A stretch of DNA of 64,000 nucleotides from Lentisphaerota bacterium. GTDB lineage: Bacteria > Verrucomicrobiota > Lentisphaeria > Victivallales > Victivallaceae. Position numbers and translations under genes: made by a program. Below the pieces are notes generated by a model. It was given only the letters and a program-made list of their open reading frames with translations. It ran no database searches and was not told the origin of the DNA. Shown piece by piece: positions 9,065 through 18,993 of the stretch. The stretch is taken from contig JAAEMX010000177.1 in the NCBI GenBank assembly GCA_024225035.1, forward strand, positions 62,001 through 126,000, given 5' to 3'. How positions within the stretch are numbered: position 1 is the stretch's first letter; each line of letters opens with the position of its first letter.

Positions 9065-11326
9065 TTATTCACTGTCACTATCGTCCTTGTTACCATCATT
9101 CTTACGAAGATCTTTGATTTCCGAAATCTTGATGTCAACTTGAGTTTCCATTATGGATTTACGATCAGTTGGAGCATTTTCTTTAAAAAGCTCATCCGCA
9201 CCGATTGTATCAGTCGACACAAATCCTTCATGAGTATCTGTAGAAACAAGACCTTCAGGACCAGCTGTATCAGTGCCAACCAAAGCCTCAGATCCAACAG
9301 TATCCGAGCCAAGGAGGCTATCTTCAGACGGCTCAGGCATATTGATCAACGCCCTGACTTCGGCAACAGCAAGTGTTTCTTTTTCCAGCAGATCTTTGGC
9401 CAGTTTTTCCAGCTCATCTGCATTATCAGTCAAAATAGTTCTGGCACGTTCATTAGCTCCAAAGAGAAGCTTTTTGACTTCCAAATCAATCTCACGTGCA
9501 GTCTGCTGACTATACGCATCCTGAGGAGGTGAATCAACTCTCACATGCACTTGCTCATGAGTCTCACCATATTGAATTGGACCAATAACATCATTCATAC
9601 CAAAACGGCAAATCATCATTCTAGCCAGATGACTGGCACGCTCAATATCACTGGAGGCACCAGTTGTCACTTCATTGAAGATCAACTGTTCAGCTGCACG
9701 TCCCCCCATCAGCACAGCAAGTTCGTCAGTGAGCTCACTCTGACTTTGAGTATAAACATCTTCTTCCGGCATAGTCAAAGTTGCACCGAGGTAGGCACGT
9801 CCACGCGGAATAATTGTAACTTTATGAACAGGAGTAGCGTTTTTGCAGTGCATTGCGACCAATGTATGCCCGCCCTCATGGAATGCAGTAAGTCTGCGTT
9901 CGCGCTCACTGATTCTACGACTGCGGCGCTCACGTCCCCAACGCACTTTGTCACGCGCTTCTTCCATATCAAACTGATTAACAGATTCACGATTATCTCG
10001 AGCTGCCAGCAGAGCAGCTTCATTACACAGGTTCGCTATGTCAGCACCGCTGAGACCAGGAGTGCTTTTCGCAATAGTGTCAAGATTGACTGAATCGTCA
10101 ATGCGAATATTCTTAGTATGCACGTCAAAGATTTTACGACGGCCAATAATATCCGGCAAGTCAAGTACTATCTGGCGGTCAAAACGTCCGGGACGCAGCA
10201 GAGCCGGGTCAAGGACATCAGGACGGTTAGTTGCAGCCAGAACAATGACACCTGAACGAGACTCAAGACCATCCATTTCGACCAGCATAGCATTGAGTGT
10301 TTGTTCACGTTCATCATGTCCACCACCCATTCCAGAGAAACGAGAGCGGCCAACAGCATCAATCTCATCAATAAATATAAGACATGGAGTGTTTTTACGA
10401 GCCTGCTCAAACATATCACGAACACGACTTGCACCAACACCAACAAACATTTCAACAAAATCAGAACCGCTTATAGAGAAAAACGGCACATTGGCTTCAC
10501 AGGCAACTGCTTTAGCCAACAGAGTTTTACCGGTACCCGGAGCACCCATAAGCAGGCAGCCTTTAGGAATTCTGCCGCCAACAAGCTGGAATTTCAAAGG
10601 ATCTTTAAGGAAATCGATAATCTCTTTGGTTTCTTCCTTAGCTTCATCAGCTCCGGCTATATCATCAAAAGTAATCTTCAAGTCACTAGGTAAAATCATT
10701 CTGGCACGGCTTTTACCAAACTGCATAGCGCCGCGTCCAGCCATTTTCATTTGTCGGGAGAATAAGAAATAAAGCAGACCAACAACCAAAAGCACTGGAA
10801 GTATTGTAATCAACAGACTCCACCAGTTATCTTTTGATTTAACCTTGAGATCAGTAGACCGCAAAAGCTGATCAAGATGACTGGAGTAAATAACCCGGCT
10901 GCGATACCTGCCAACCGGCTCAGTATTTGGTTTTGACTTAACAGCAACCGCAGCATCTTGAACAGAAAGCTGGTAAGTGCCTTCTACATAAAGAATACGG
11001 TCAGACTCAGAACTGACTTCTGCACTTTTGACGTTACCAGCAATAAGTTCTTTCTCAAACTTACTCTGATCCCATTCGTCAACCTTGCCAGTCATGTTAA
11101 GCTTAAAAATAAGCAGCAGCCCGAAAATTATAAATATTAAAAACCACACAAATGCAGCTTTGGAAGTGCGTTTGGGCGAGAAACCACCAGGAAAGTTCAT
11201 GCCTGGGTCCCGATCAGGACGCTGTTCAGAATCTTTCTGCTCATGCTTTTCGTCCTGTGGTTTTTCCTGATCTGTTTTCTTTTTATTATCATCCATAATG
11301 AGTGCAAAAAACTCCTGTTTAACCAT
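9065..11326 (-). CDS. ftsH: ATP-dependent zinc metalloprotease FtsH
   Basis: A membrane-anchored AAA+ protease of up to 753 residues. A charged N-terminal tail (about 45 residues) precedes the first membrane segment (about 58-76); the second is near residues 165-187. The AAA domain shows GAPGTGKT (Walker A), [11 protein letters not shown] (Walker B) and the second region of homology ([19 protein letters not shown]). The zinc site is HEGGH. It degrades misfolded membrane and short-lived cytosolic proteins. Start choice is uncertain: ATG at 11326 lacks a clear Shine-Dalgarno, while ATG at 11296 has AGGAG about 15 bases upstream. After the protease domain comes an unusual tail with degenerate S/GTDT repeats (see findings). 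It lies between an FHA protein gene and the DUF167 gene. Confidence 0.97.
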   Translation of the reverse strand: MVKQEFFALIMDDNKKKTDQEKPQDEKHEQKDSEQRPDRDPGMNFPGGFSPKRTSKAAFVWFLIFIIFGLLLIFKLNMTGKVDEWDQSKFEKELIAGNVKSAEVSSESDRILYVEGTYQLSVQDAAVAVKSKPNTEPVGRYRSRVIYSSHLDQLLRSTDLKVKSKDNWWSLLITILPVLLVVGLLYFLFSRQMKMAGRGAMQFGKSRARMILPSDLKITFDDIAGADEAKEETKEIIDFLKDPLKFQLVGGRIPKGCLLMGAPGTGKTLLAKAVACEANVPFFSISGSDFVEMFVGVGASRVRDMFEQARKNTPCLIFIDEIDAVGRSRFSGMGGGHDEREQTLNAMLVEMDGLESRSGVIVLAATNRPDVLDPALLRPGRFDRQIVLDLPDIIGRRKIFDVHTKNIRIDDSVNLDTIAKSTPGLSGADIANLCNEAALLAARDNRESVNQFDMEEARDKVRWGRERRSRRISERERRLTAFHEGGHTLVAMHCKNATPVHKVTIIPRGRAYLGATLTMPEEDVYTQSQSELTDELAVLMGGRAAEQLIFNEVTTGASSDIERASHLARMMICRFGMNDVIGPIQYGETHEQVHVRVDSPPQDAYSQQTAREIDLEVKKLLFGANERARTILTDNADELEKLAKDLLEKETLAVAEVRALINMPEPSEDSLLGSDTVGSEALVGTDTAGPEGLVSTDTHEGFVSTDTIGADELFKENAPTDRKSIMETQVDIKISEIKDLRKNDGNKDDSDSE

Positions 11327-11392
11327 TTTCTATGAGATTTTATAAAGAGATTAAAATCTACTAATTTAAACAATACGCCTATAAAGGGAATA

Positions 11393-11950
11393 TTACAAGG
11401 AAGAACCGACAATTGTCGCTACAGCTTCAGGTGTCTGATTAACCCCCATCCAAACGACAGCTCCAACCAAGATGAGAATTGCCAATACCAGCAGAATAAC
11501 CAGAGCCAAAAGAATCTTCTGACTGAAAGAGCCATTTCTGCGATCATTCTTGAAGGGAGAAAGATTGTCGAGATTTTTAACTGTTGAAAGTCCGACCTCA
11601 GTGCTGTCCAGATCAATACCTGTGTGGGTTCTGGTCACTGAAGTTGTCGTGCCGTCATCGCTGTCAAAAAGGATTTCGACACCTCCGAGCTGCAGGATAT
11701 CAGAATTTTTCAGTATCTGTTCTTTAACCGGAACGTTATTGACACGAGTTCCGTTAGTACTTCCGTTATCCTTCAACACATAAGTATTGTCTTTCCGAAT
11801 GAAATCACAATGATGAGAACTTATTGTTGGGTCTTTGATGCAGATGTCAGTTTTATCTGTGCGCCCGACAGAAACCACATCTTTGTCAAGCTCAAAACTT
11901 TTTCCGCGCAGCTTTTCAGACAAAACAATAAGTTTTGGTTTTCCAGACAT
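11393..11950 (-). CDS. FHA-domain membrane protein
   Basis: A protein of 185 residues. Residues about 5-95 are a forkhead-associated domain with the phosphothreonine-binding signatures GR (VSVGRTDKTD), S..H (ISSHHCDF) and NGT.VN (NGSTNGTRVNN). A Ser/Thr-rich linker follows, with several Thr residues that could themselves be phosphorylated, then one membrane helix (about 145-170) and a short extracytoplasmic tail. FHA domains bind phosphothreonine peptides, usually products of Ser/Thr kinases; a kinase-like protein is encoded 4 kb away at 15937. AAGGA lies 10 bases before the ATG. It is upstream of ftsH, possibly in one transcript (gap about 66 bases). Confidence 0.9.
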   Translation of the reverse strand: MSGKPKLIVLSEKLRGKSFELDKDVVSVGRTDKTDICIKDPTISSHHCDFIRKDNTYVLKDNGSTNGTRVNNVPVKEQILKNSDILQLGGVEILFDSDDGTTTSVTRTHTGIDLDSTEVGLSTVKNLDNLSPFKNDRRNGSFSQKILLALVILLVLAILILVGAVVWMGVNQTPEAVATIVGSSL

Positions 11951-12318
11951 TGTGAGAATCCTTATTTTTTGGCACCATGCTAGTCCTTCTCTATCAGTAA
12001 GTTACAAGCAAAAGCCGTAATTAACTTATATACATTTAGAAATATAATGCTAAAGCTATGTAATTTCAAGCCTTGCAGATAAAATTTAAACCCCCGAATT
12101 CGCTCTGCATATTTGGATTAGCCTTATTTTAAAAATTCTTTGAACAATGTTTGAACAATGATTGAAAAATGCGAATATATATGTAGATTAAAGGCTTTCA
12201 ATGCTTATTTTATAAATTTGAGTACCAAGATGCGTGGTCGAAGTCAATAAAAAGCATCTTATTGTTTGATTGAAATTTTAATGTAAAGATAATAATTAAT
12301 AAACTGAAGGACACAGAC
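11951..12318. other. Divergent regulatory region between the FHA gene and tig
   Basis: These 368 bases separate divergent genes. They contain the 11-bp repeats listed separately. TTGATT at 12266 and TAATAA at 12290, 18 bases apart, could be a tig promoter, but they would leave a very short leader. GAAGGA is a good ribosome binding site for tig. Confidence 0.45.
12139..12171. repeat. Three tandem 11-bp direct repeats
   Basis: TTTGAACAATG occurs twice back to back, followed by a diverged third unit ATTGAAAAATG. The 11-bp period is close to one DNA turn, as for cooperative regulator sites, but no cognate protein is known. Confidence 0.6.
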
Positions 12319-13704
12319 ATGGCAAAGAACGATCTCAGCAGTGCGCTTCTGATGGATACTGAAGAAGTCGCTCCATGCCAGAAGAAGTTTGATTTTACCG
12401 CTGAAAAAGATACTATTGAACAGGAAGTCAAAAAAGTTATCCGCGAAATCTCAGGAATGGTCGTCATCCCTGGTTTCCGTAAGGGTAAAGCTCCTAAGCA
12501 AATGGTAATGAAGCGTTATGGTAAAGACGTTATCGATGAAATGAAACGCCGCATTTACAGCGCAGCTTTCGAAAAAGTAACTGCTGATGAATCCATGGAC
12601 ATCGTTTCCTATGGCGTTCCTTCTGAAGAAGCTGAAATGAAAATTGATGACGCTTACAAATTTTCTTTGAAATTTGATCTCGCGCCTGAATTTGAAGTTG
12701 GCGAATACAAAGGTGTAAAAGTTAAAGTTGACGCAGTAACAGTTGATCCCAAAGCTGTTGAAGAACGCGTTGACTATTACCGCAACATGTACGCGACCTA
12801 TGCTGACATTGATACACCTGCTGAAAAAGAAGACATGCTCAAAGTGTCTTATACTTCTGATTTTGAACTGCCTGAAGACGCTTCCCCAGCCCTGAAACGT
12901 CAGGTTGAAGCTGAAAACAACTGGCTCTGGCTCAGTGATCCGGAAATGATCCCGGGCGCAATTAAAGCTATGACCGGCGCTGAAGGCGGTAAAGAATACA
13001 CATTTACAGCCAACTACCCTAAAGACTGGCGCGACGCCGAGCTGGCTGGTAAAAAAGTAAAATACACTGTCAATGTTCTGAACGTACAGCGTCGCAAGCC
13101 GTTGTCTGATGAAGAGCTGGCAGAAAAAATGCAGATCGAGTCTCTTGAAAAACTGACTGAAACTCTTTCTCAGAGCATGATTCAGGAAACTGAAATGAAA
13201 CGTCGCGGCGAAATCGCTGATGATGTTTATCAGGCTGTTTCTAAAAACATCAATGATTTTGAACTCCCTCCAGGTGTACTTGAAGGCGAAATCGAAAAAG
13301 AACTGCGTCGTGTAGCTCAGTCTTCTGTCAAGAGCGAAGAAGATGCTGAAACTTTCAAGAAAGACATTGAAAAGCATCGCAAAGAAGCTGAAAAAAGCGC
13401 GGCTGACAAACTTCGCCGTATGTTCATCATGCGCAAAATTGCCAAGGCTGAAAATATCAGCGTTGAGCAGCATGAAATTGATGGTCAGATCAAAAACATG
13501 AGCAAGTATTACGGTTACAAGGAAAAAGAATTCCGCTCAATGCTTGAGAAGTCTGGCGGCATGGAAGACATGCACCTTGACATTCTGGCTGCTAAAGTTT
13601 CTGACTTCCTGGTAGATAATGCCGAAGTCACTGAAAACGCTGCTAAAAAAGCTCCGGCTAAGAAGCCAGCTGTTAAAAAAACTGCAGCTAAAAAAGCAGA
13701 ATAA
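12319..13704 (+). CDS. tig: Trigger factor (ribosome-associated chaperone)
   Basis: A protein of 461 residues with the trigger factor domain order: N-terminal ribosome-binding domain containing the signature GFRKGKAP (about residues 52-59), an FKBP-type peptidyl-prolyl isomerase domain (about 155-250), and the long helical C-terminal chaperone domain. It binds near the ribosomal exit tunnel and shields nascent chains. The end is an added tail of alternating Lys, Ala and Pro (about the last 20 residues, APAKKPAVKKTAAKKAE-like), making the protein somewhat longer than most family members; such histone-like tails may bind nucleic acid. The order tig-clpP-clpX is the classical one. GAAGGA precedes the ATG by about 7 bases. 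Confidence 0.96.
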   Translation: MAKNDLSSALLMDTEEVAPCQKKFDFTAEKDTIEQEVKKVIREISGMVVIPGFRKGKAPKQMVMKRYGKDVIDEMKRRIYSAAFEKVTADESMDIVSYGVPSEEAEMKIDDAYKFSLKFDLAPEFEVGEYKGVKVKVDAVTVDPKAVEERVDYYRNMYATYADIDTPAEKEDMLKVSYTSDFELPEDASPALKRQVEAENNWLWLSDPEMIPGAIKAMTGAEGGKEYTFTANYPKDWRDAELAGKKVKYTVNVLNVQRRKPLSDEELAEKMQIESLEKLTETLSQSMIQETEMKRRGEIADDVYQAVSKNINDFELPPGVLEGEIEKELRRVAQSSVKSEEDAETFKKDIEKHRKEAEKSAADKLRRMFIMRKIAKAENISVEQHEIDGQIKNMSKYYGYKEKEFRSMLEKSGGMEDMHLDILAAKVSDFLVDNAEVTENAAKKAPAKKPAVKKTAAKKAE

Positions 13705-13712
13705 ATTATCTA

Positions 13713-13749
13713 TTTTTCACTCCCGTCATATTCAGTCGGGAGTGAAAAA
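13713..13749 (+). terminator. Stem-loop after tig
   Basis: TTTTTCACTCCCG and CGGGAGTGAAAAA form a perfect 13-bp stem with an 11-base loop. The A/T ends let it act in either direction, but the T tract after the stem is short (TTCTT), so termination may be partial. Confidence 0.7.
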
Positions 13750-13818
13750 TTCTTATATGCCTAATGCCGTAAACCTGCCGCTTTCCACTGGCTAAAAAGC
13801 TCTATAGTGAGTTTTACA

Positions 13819-13848
13819 TTGGAAAGACTAAGGTTACGGCATTATAGT
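13819..13848 (+). promoter_or_regulatory. Possible sigma-70-type promoter of clpP
   Basis: TTGGAA and TATAGT are separated by 18 bases, 55 bases ahead of the preferred clpP start. This argues against the longer open frame from 13807 being the true protein. Confidence 0.45.
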
Positions 13849-13902
13849 TATCCTGATATTTTAAATAATAATAGTACAAAAGCAGGAAAGGATACAATAA
13901 TT

Positions 13903-14487
13903 ATGAAGAACTCCGTTCTAGTACCAATGGTGGTAGAGCAGACAGGGAACGGTGAACGCGGATACGATATTTACTCCCGTTTGCTTAAAGACCGCATTAT
14001 CCTGCTCGGAACACCCGTTGATGACAATATAGCAAACCTGATTGTTGCGCAACTGCTGTTCCTGCAGTCAGAAGATCCTAAAAAAGACATTGATCTTTAC
14101 ATAAACAGTCCAGGCGGCTCAATCACTGCCGGACTGGCGATATATGACACTATGCAGATTCTGTCATGTGACGTTAAAACTTACTGCCTCGGACAGGCTG
14201 CCAGTATGGGTGCAGTACTGCTTGCGGCTGGAGCTCCCGGCAAGCGTTATGCCCTGCCAAATGCCAGAATCATGATCCATCAGCCATGGGGCGGTGCTCA
14301 GGGCACAGCAGCTGACATCGATATTCAGGCTCAGGAAATACTGCGCTTACGGGCTAAGCTTAACAAGATTATTTCATCCCATACCGGCAAAACTCTTAAA
14401 AAAGTCAGCCAGGATACCGAACGGGATTATTTCATGTCAGCTGAAGAAGCCATGAAATACGGTCTCGTCGACAAAGTGATTGAATAG
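13903..14487 (+). CDS. clpP: ATP-dependent Clp protease proteolytic subunit
   Basis: A Ser protease of 194 residues, standard ClpP length when started at the ATG at 13903, which has AGGAAAGGA about 9 bases upstream; the open frame back to 13807 adds an unlikely extension. The catalytic triad is visible: Ser101 in [12 protein letters not shown], His126 in IMIHQPWGG, and Asp in [30 protein letters not shown] is the conserved substrate-binding region. Two heptameric rings form the chamber, which degrades proteins unfolded by ClpX. It lies between tig and clpX (35-base gap), as in many bacteria. Confidence 0.97.
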   Translation: MKNSVLVPMVVEQTGNGERGYDIYSRLLKDRIILLGTPVDDNIANLIVAQLLFLQSEDPKKDIDLYINSPGGSITAGLAIYDTMQILSCDVKTYCLGQAASMGAVLLAAGAPGKRYALPNARIMIHQPWGGAQGTAADIDIQAQEILRLRAKLNKIISSHTGKTLKKVSQDTERDYFMSAEEAMKYGLVDKVIE

Positions 14488-14522
14488 TCAAGGTATAATG
14501 GTATCAAACGGGATTTTTTATT

Positions 14523-15851
14523 ATGTCAAACAATAACGAAAACGGCAACAAAGAAATTTTCTGCTCTTTCTGTGGTCGTGGCGCTTCAGAAACAGGAGTT
14601 GGTCAGCTGATCACCAGCCCGACCGGCTCAGCCATCTGCCGTCACTGCGTACAGTTATGTAATGACTTGTACCGTAAAGACCTGAAGAAGTCCACTACAG
14701 ATGAAGATATTACTCCAGCCGGTGCCATTGCTGCCTTGGAAGTACCCAAGCCGCTTGCAATAAAAGAAATGCTGGACAGTTTTGTAATTGGACAGGAGCG
14801 GGCGAAAAAAGTCTTATCTGTTGCAGTTCATAATCATTACAAACGCCTGCAGTCACAGCTGGAACACCCGGAACAGACCGCAGAGTTTGAAGATGTTGAA
14901 ATAGAAAAAAGCAATGTATTGATGATCGGCCCAACCGGGTCAGGAAAAACTTTGCTTGCCAGTACCCTGGCCAAGATGCTTGACTTACCTTTTTGCATTT
15001 GTGACGCAACTACTGTCACTGAAGCGGGCTATGTCGGCGAAGACGTTGAAAATATAATTCTGCGACTGGTACAAGCTGCAGATTATGATATTGCCAAAGC
15101 TGAAATTGGTATTATCTATATTGATGAAATAGATAAGGTCGCAAGACGTACCGAGAATGTCTCAATCACCCGCGACGTATCCGGTGAAGGCGTTCAGCAG
15201 GCTCTTCTGAAAATACTTGAAGGTACCGTTGCAAACGTTCCGCCAAAGGGTGGACGCAAGCACCCGCATCAGGAATACCTGCAGGTTGATACCGGCAATA
15301 TTCTGTTTATATGCGGAGGCGCATTCGTTGGTCTTGAAAAAATCATCCAACGTCGCGTTGGCAAACAGGTGCTTGGTTTTTCCAGACATACCGACAAGGA
15401 ACAAGATGCAGTTGAAACTGTTGAAGCAAATCCTGAGCTGCTGGTAAAATATGAGCCGGAAGACCTGATCAAGTTTGGTCTTATACCTGAGTTTATCGGT
15501 CGCTTGCCGGTCTTCTCACATCTGACTCAGCTTGGTGAAGATGACCTGGTCAAAATTTTGACTGAACCGCAAAATGCTTTGATCAAGCAATATCAGAAAC
15601 TCATGGCTATGGAAGGTGTTAAGCTTGTATTCAAGCCTGAATCACTGAGAGCTTTAGCCAGGAGGGCAGTTGATAAAGGCACTGGAGCACGCGGTTTGCG
15701 CTCATTATTGGAAGAGCTAATGCTTGAAATTATGTTCAACGTGCCTTCTGATGACAACGTGGCATCATGCACGATCACAGCTGAAGTTGTCCAAGGTGAG
15801 AGTGAGCCAATCTTAAAGAAAAGCAAAAAGACAACAGCCAAGGCTAGCTGA
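14523..15851 (+). CDS. clpX: ATP-dependent Clp protease ATP-binding subunit ClpX
   Basis: An AAA+ unfoldase of 442 residues. The N-terminal C4 zinc-binding domain has [10 protein letters not shown] and ICRHCVQLC. The AAA core has [11 protein letters not shown] (Walker A), [12 protein letters not shown] (Walker B), and [19 protein letters not shown] (a ClpX signature); FIGRLPV is in the C-terminal sensor region. It recognises tagged substrates, unfolds them and feeds ClpP. A TATAAT at 14494 just upstream could give a separate promoter, but no matching -35 is seen. The last 20 or so residues are a Lys-rich tail without known role. Confidence 0.97.
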   Translation: MSNNNENGNKEIFCSFCGRGASETGVGQLITSPTGSAICRHCVQLCNDLYRKDLKKSTTDEDITPAGAIAALEVPKPLAIKEMLDSFVIGQERAKKVLSVAVHNHYKRLQSQLEHPEQTAEFEDVEIEKSNVLMIGPTGSGKTLLASTLAKMLDLPFCICDATTVTEAGYVGEDVENIILRLVQAADYDIAKAEIGIIYIDEIDKVARRTENVSITRDVSGEGVQQALLKILEGTVANVPPKGGRKHPHQEYLQVDTGNILFICGGAFVGLEKIIQRRVGKQVLGFSRHTDKEQDAVETVEANPELLVKYEPEDLIKFGLIPEFIGRLPVFSHLTQLGEDDLVKILTEPQNALIKQYQKLMAMEGVKLVFKPESLRALARRAVDKGTGARGLRSLLEELMLEIMFNVPSDDNVASCTITAEVVQGESEPILKKSKKTTAKAS

Positions 15852-15878
15852 TATTAAAAACATTTCGAATTAAATATC

Positions 15879-15912
15879 AAAGGCCGGCGATATATCAAGC
15901 CGGCCTTTTTTC
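15879..15912 (+). terminator. Rho-independent terminator after clpX
   Basis: A GC-rich stem, AAGGCCGGC with GCCGGCCTT, encloses a 10-base loop and runs into a T tract. It closes the clpP-clpX transcript. Confidence 0.95.
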
Positions 15913-15936
15913 ATTTCGCAGCAAAGAGAGACAAAC

Positions 15937-17223
15937 ATGAAAACAACCAATAAAAAGGGCAATGACAAAAAGTCTATCCAGCGCGACTCGCTCGACGAGG
16001 GAACCCTTGATAAAAACAGCTATCTTTCTGCAAGCGACTTAGAAGTTGACTCATCAGGAGAAGAAAATGTCATGCATACCATGACACTCTTTCAGGATCG
16101 GGAAGAAATCTACTCTAATCTACCTGAAAATGAAATTCCAGAGTTGACCCAAAAGCCCAGGAATAAGTATAAATTTATCAGAAGTATTGGTTTTGGCGGG
16201 ATGAAGGCAATTCTTCAGGTAAGGGACAGTGACACTACCCGTAGCGTTGCAATGGCAATCGTTCCTGACTTCGATGACCGTCCTAAGGAAGATATCTCCC
16301 GTTTTATTCGTGAAGCCAGAATCACAGCTCGCCTGGAACATCCTAATATAGTTCCTATTCATGATATCGGTGTTGATGAGGCTGGCTCTCCATATTTCAC
16401 TATGAAACTCCTTCGCGGACGAACTCTGTCAATGATTCTGGCAAAGCTCAAAAATGGCAACGAAGGCGCTCTTAAAAAAAATACGCTTCCCCGCTTGCTG
16501 CGTGTGTTTGTTAAAGTATGCAATGCGGTAGCATTTGCTCATTACAAAAACGTTATCCACCTTGACTTGAAGCCGGAAAACATTCACATTGGTGATTACG
16601 GCGAAGTTCTTGTCCTTGACTGGGGACTCGCTAAGTTCATGAGCGACAAGGAAAAAGTCACTGAGCATACCAAGGATGACCCTGACCAGCTTGAGGGCAG
16701 CAATACTTTTATGACGCTTGACGGTGTTGCCAAAGGTACTCCCGGCTATATGGCCCCGGAACAGGCTGCTGGCAAAAATACATCAAAAGACGCCAGAACA
16801 GACATTTACGCCATGGGGTCAATCCTCTATGCTATTCTGACTTTTGAAAGCCCTCTGGCAAATCGTCAGAACGTCAAAAAAATATTGCACGATACAGTTA
16901 CAGGAAACATTGAAACTCCTCGTGAAATGCGGAACTCATACCGCCCTATTCCTGCAGCCCTTGAGGCTATCTGTCTGAAGGCCATGAGTCTTGATCCACA
17001 GGAGCGTTACCAGTCTGTAAATGAGATGCGTGATGATCTCTTTGCCTTTATGTCTGGCTATGCGACTGTTGCAGAAAAAGCCGGTTCATTGAAAAAAACT
17101 TTCCTTTTCATCAACCGTAACCTGATTCCTTTACTCTTTTTAATCACAGCGCTAATTCTGATCGTTGGATTAAGTGCTTTTATCTACTTGCACTACAACG
17201 AACTTATTTCGTTCAACTTTTGA
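15937..17223 (+). CDS. Membrane-anchored Ser/Thr protein kinase-like protein lacking the VAIK lysine
   Basis: A protein of 428 residues. A charged N-terminal segment (1-75) precedes a protein kinase domain (about 78-370): Gly-rich loop GFGGMKAILQV, alpha-C Glu126 in REARITARLEHPNIV, catalytic loop HLDLKPENI with Asp210 and Asn215, DWG (228-230) instead of DFG, and GTPGYMAPEQ. The ATP-anchoring lysine position reads VAMAIV, so Lys is replaced by Ala107. One membrane helix (about 390-415) and a short outer stub follow; there is no sensor domain. HLD and DWG occur in many PVC-phylum kinases, and the missing Lys may be a subfamily feature rather than decay. Activity is uncertain. A possible partner is the FHA protein at 11393. 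Confidence 0.85.
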   Translation: MKTTNKKGNDKKSIQRDSLDEGTLDKNSYLSASDLEVDSSGEENVMHTMTLFQDREEIYSNLPENEIPELTQKPRNKYKFIRSIGFGGMKAILQVRDSDTTRSVAMAIVPDFDDRPKEDISRFIREARITARLEHPNIVPIHDIGVDEAGSPYFTMKLLRGRTLSMILAKLKNGNEGALKKNTLPRLLRVFVKVCNAVAFAHYKNVIHLDLKPENIHIGDYGEVLVLDWGLAKFMSDKEKVTEHTKDDPDQLEGSNTFMTLDGVAKGTPGYMAPEQAAGKNTSKDARTDIYAMGSILYAILTFESPLANRQNVKKILHDTVTGNIETPREMRNSYRPIPAALEAICLKAMSLDPQERYQSVNEMRDDLFAFMSGYATVAEKAGSLKKTFLFINRNLIPLLFLITALILIVGLSAFIYLHYNELISFNF

Positions 17224-17400
17224 CGTAAAGCTGTTAAGAAAGCAGTTGAATATTACTACAATTAGGCTAGATTACCTACGGATTCGAAGGTTATGGCCTC
17301 TTTTGGCCACCAGCGGGGGTTTGAGAGGTAAAACTGCTCTCAAGCATTCTATGTGTTCGAGAGAGCGTAGCTTAAAACCTTTAATTCTAAGGGAATCAAA

Positions 17401-18801
17401 ATGGAAAAATTTGACGTTTGCGTAATTGGCGCCGGGCCAGGCGGCTATGTAGCCGCGATAAGAGCCGGTCAAAAAGGCATGAATGTAGCGCTTATTGAAA
17501 AAGAGCATTTCGGCGGTACTTGCCTCAATATTGGTTGTATTCCAACTAAAACTCTTATCGCTGGAGTAGAGGTTTTGCACAAAGCAAGACATGCGGCTGA
17601 CTTTGGAGTAGATATCAGCGGAGAAGTAAAACCAAACTGGTCCAGAATGCTGGAACGCAAAGACGAAGTCATCACCAAACTGCGCGGTGGGATCGGTCAG
17701 CTCCTCAAAGCTGCCGGCGTCAAAGTATTCAATGGCACTGCTTCATTTCTCGATAAGAAAAGCGTCGTTATCAATGGCGGAGATGACAACGGCACTAAAG
17801 TCGAAGCAACCAACTTTATCATTGCCAGTGGTTCAGAATCTCTGGTTCCGGGATTTATCCCTGAGTCATCACGTGTTCTGACTTCTACTGAACTGCTGTC
17901 TATTTCTGAGATTCCCAAAAGCTTGCTCGTTCTGGGCGGCGGGGTAATCGGATGTGAGTTTGCATGTCTGTTTGCCGAACTCGGAACTGAGGTAACTGTA
18001 GTAGAAATGCTGCCGAATATCCTGCCGAATGTCGACAAGGAAGTGGGACGTGTTCTTTCCATGCGCATGAAAAAAACAGGAATTAAAATTTTGACCGGAA
18101 CTCCAATGGGAGATATCAAAGCGAATGCTAACAGTGTTTCCGGCAAAGTTGGAGATGAAACTCTTAACGCTGACTACCTGCTGGTTTCAATCGGCCGTAA
18201 AGCCGTTTCCGATAAACTCAATCTGGCAGCTTGTGGTGTTAAAACCGATGAGCGTGGCTGGGTTCCCGTAAACACCCAGTGCAAAACTAACGTCCCCGGC
18301 ATCTATGCTATCGGCGACATCGCCGGAAAAATCTGGCTGGCGCATCTTGCCAGTGCCATGGCTGAATGCGCAGTTGATAATATTGCCGGTGAACACAATG
18401 ATTTCAGCTATGACCTGGTTCCTGGCTGTATTTTCACCAGTCCTGAAATCGGTACACTCGGACTGACTACAGAGCAATGCAAAGAACAGGGCATTGAAAC
18501 CAATGTGGGTAAATTCCCGTTTGCAGCTCTGGGCAAAGCAATGGCAATTAATGAAACTGACGGTTTCGTTAAAATTATTGCTGACAAAAACACCGATCAA
18601 GTGCTGGGAGTTCATATTATAGGGCCTCACGCGACTGACTTGATTGCAGAAGCCGGACCGGCTATGCAAATGGAAGTCACGGTCAAAGAACTTGGTAAAG
18701 CTATCCATGCTCACCCGACACTCGGTGAGGCAATGATGGAGGCTGCTCATGCGGTTCATGGTCAATGTGTGCACATTCCGGTTCGTCGCAGACGCAAGTA
18801 A
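17401..18801 (+). CDS. lpd: Dihydrolipoamide dehydrogenase (E3)
   Basis: A flavoprotein disulfide reductase of 466 residues: FAD-binding GAGPGGYVAA at the N terminus, redox-active disulfide GGTCLNIGCIPTK, NAD-binding GGGVIGCEFA, second FAD motif YAIGDIAG, and the active-site His-Glu in HAHPTLGEAMMEA. It reoxidises dihydrolipoyl groups of 2-oxoacid dehydrogenase or glycine cleavage complexes. No E1 or E2 gene is adjacent, so its complex is unknown; lipA lies at 27600. The C terminus ends in a short Arg-rich tail. The 177-base leader before it contains small inverted repeats (see findings). Confidence 0.96.
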   Translation: MEKFDVCVIGAGPGGYVAAIRAGQKGMNVALIEKEHFGGTCLNIGCIPTKTLIAGVEVLHKARHAADFGVDISGEVKPNWSRMLERKDEVITKLRGGIGQLLKAAGVKVFNGTASFLDKKSVVINGGDDNGTKVEATNFIIASGSESLVPGFIPESSRVLTSTELLSISEIPKSLLVLGGGVIGCEFACLFAELGTEVTVVEMLPNILPNVDKEVGRVLSMRMKKTGIKILTGTPMGDIKANANSVSGKVGDETLNADYLLVSIGRKAVSDKLNLAACGVKTDERGWVPVNTQCKTNVPGIYAIGDIAGKIWLAHLASAMAECAVDNIAGEHNDFSYDLVPGCIFTSPEIGTLGLTTEQCKEQGIETNVGKFPFAALGKAMAINETDGFVKIIADKNTDQVLGVHIIGPHATDLIAEAGPAMQMEVTVKELGKAIHAHPTLGEAMMEAAHAVHGQCVHIPVRRRRK

Positions 18802-18812
18802 TTGATTTTTTC

Positions 18813-18848
18813 AAAAGCGTAGAAGGCTTGGCCTTTTGCGCTTTTTTT
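18813..18848 (+). terminator. Rho-independent terminator after lpd
   Basis: AAAAGCGTAGAAGGC pairs with GCCTTTTGCGCTTTT around a TTG loop, with one mismatch and one G-T pair, followed by a T tract. Confidence 0.92.
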
Positions 18849-18993
18849 ATATATTGACTGACAAGGTATTATACCCGCAGAACATACATTCTTACTCCCT
18901 TGAAGCTTTGCATTTGCAGAAATAACAGCTATTTTAGTCGGACGTATACAACTTAGAGATGTCGGTGATTTGCCGTGGAGAAACTATTAATCC

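Noticed and set aside
12451-13473. Long minus-strand open frame of 340 codons opposite tig
   Set aside because: Antisense shadow of a well conserved gene; Phe-rich composition comes from Lys/Glu codons of trigger factor.
17260-17330. Possible tRNA gene suggested by a GATTCGAAGG segment
   Set aside because: No acceptor stem, anticodon arm or GGTTCGAATCC-type T loop can be built around it.
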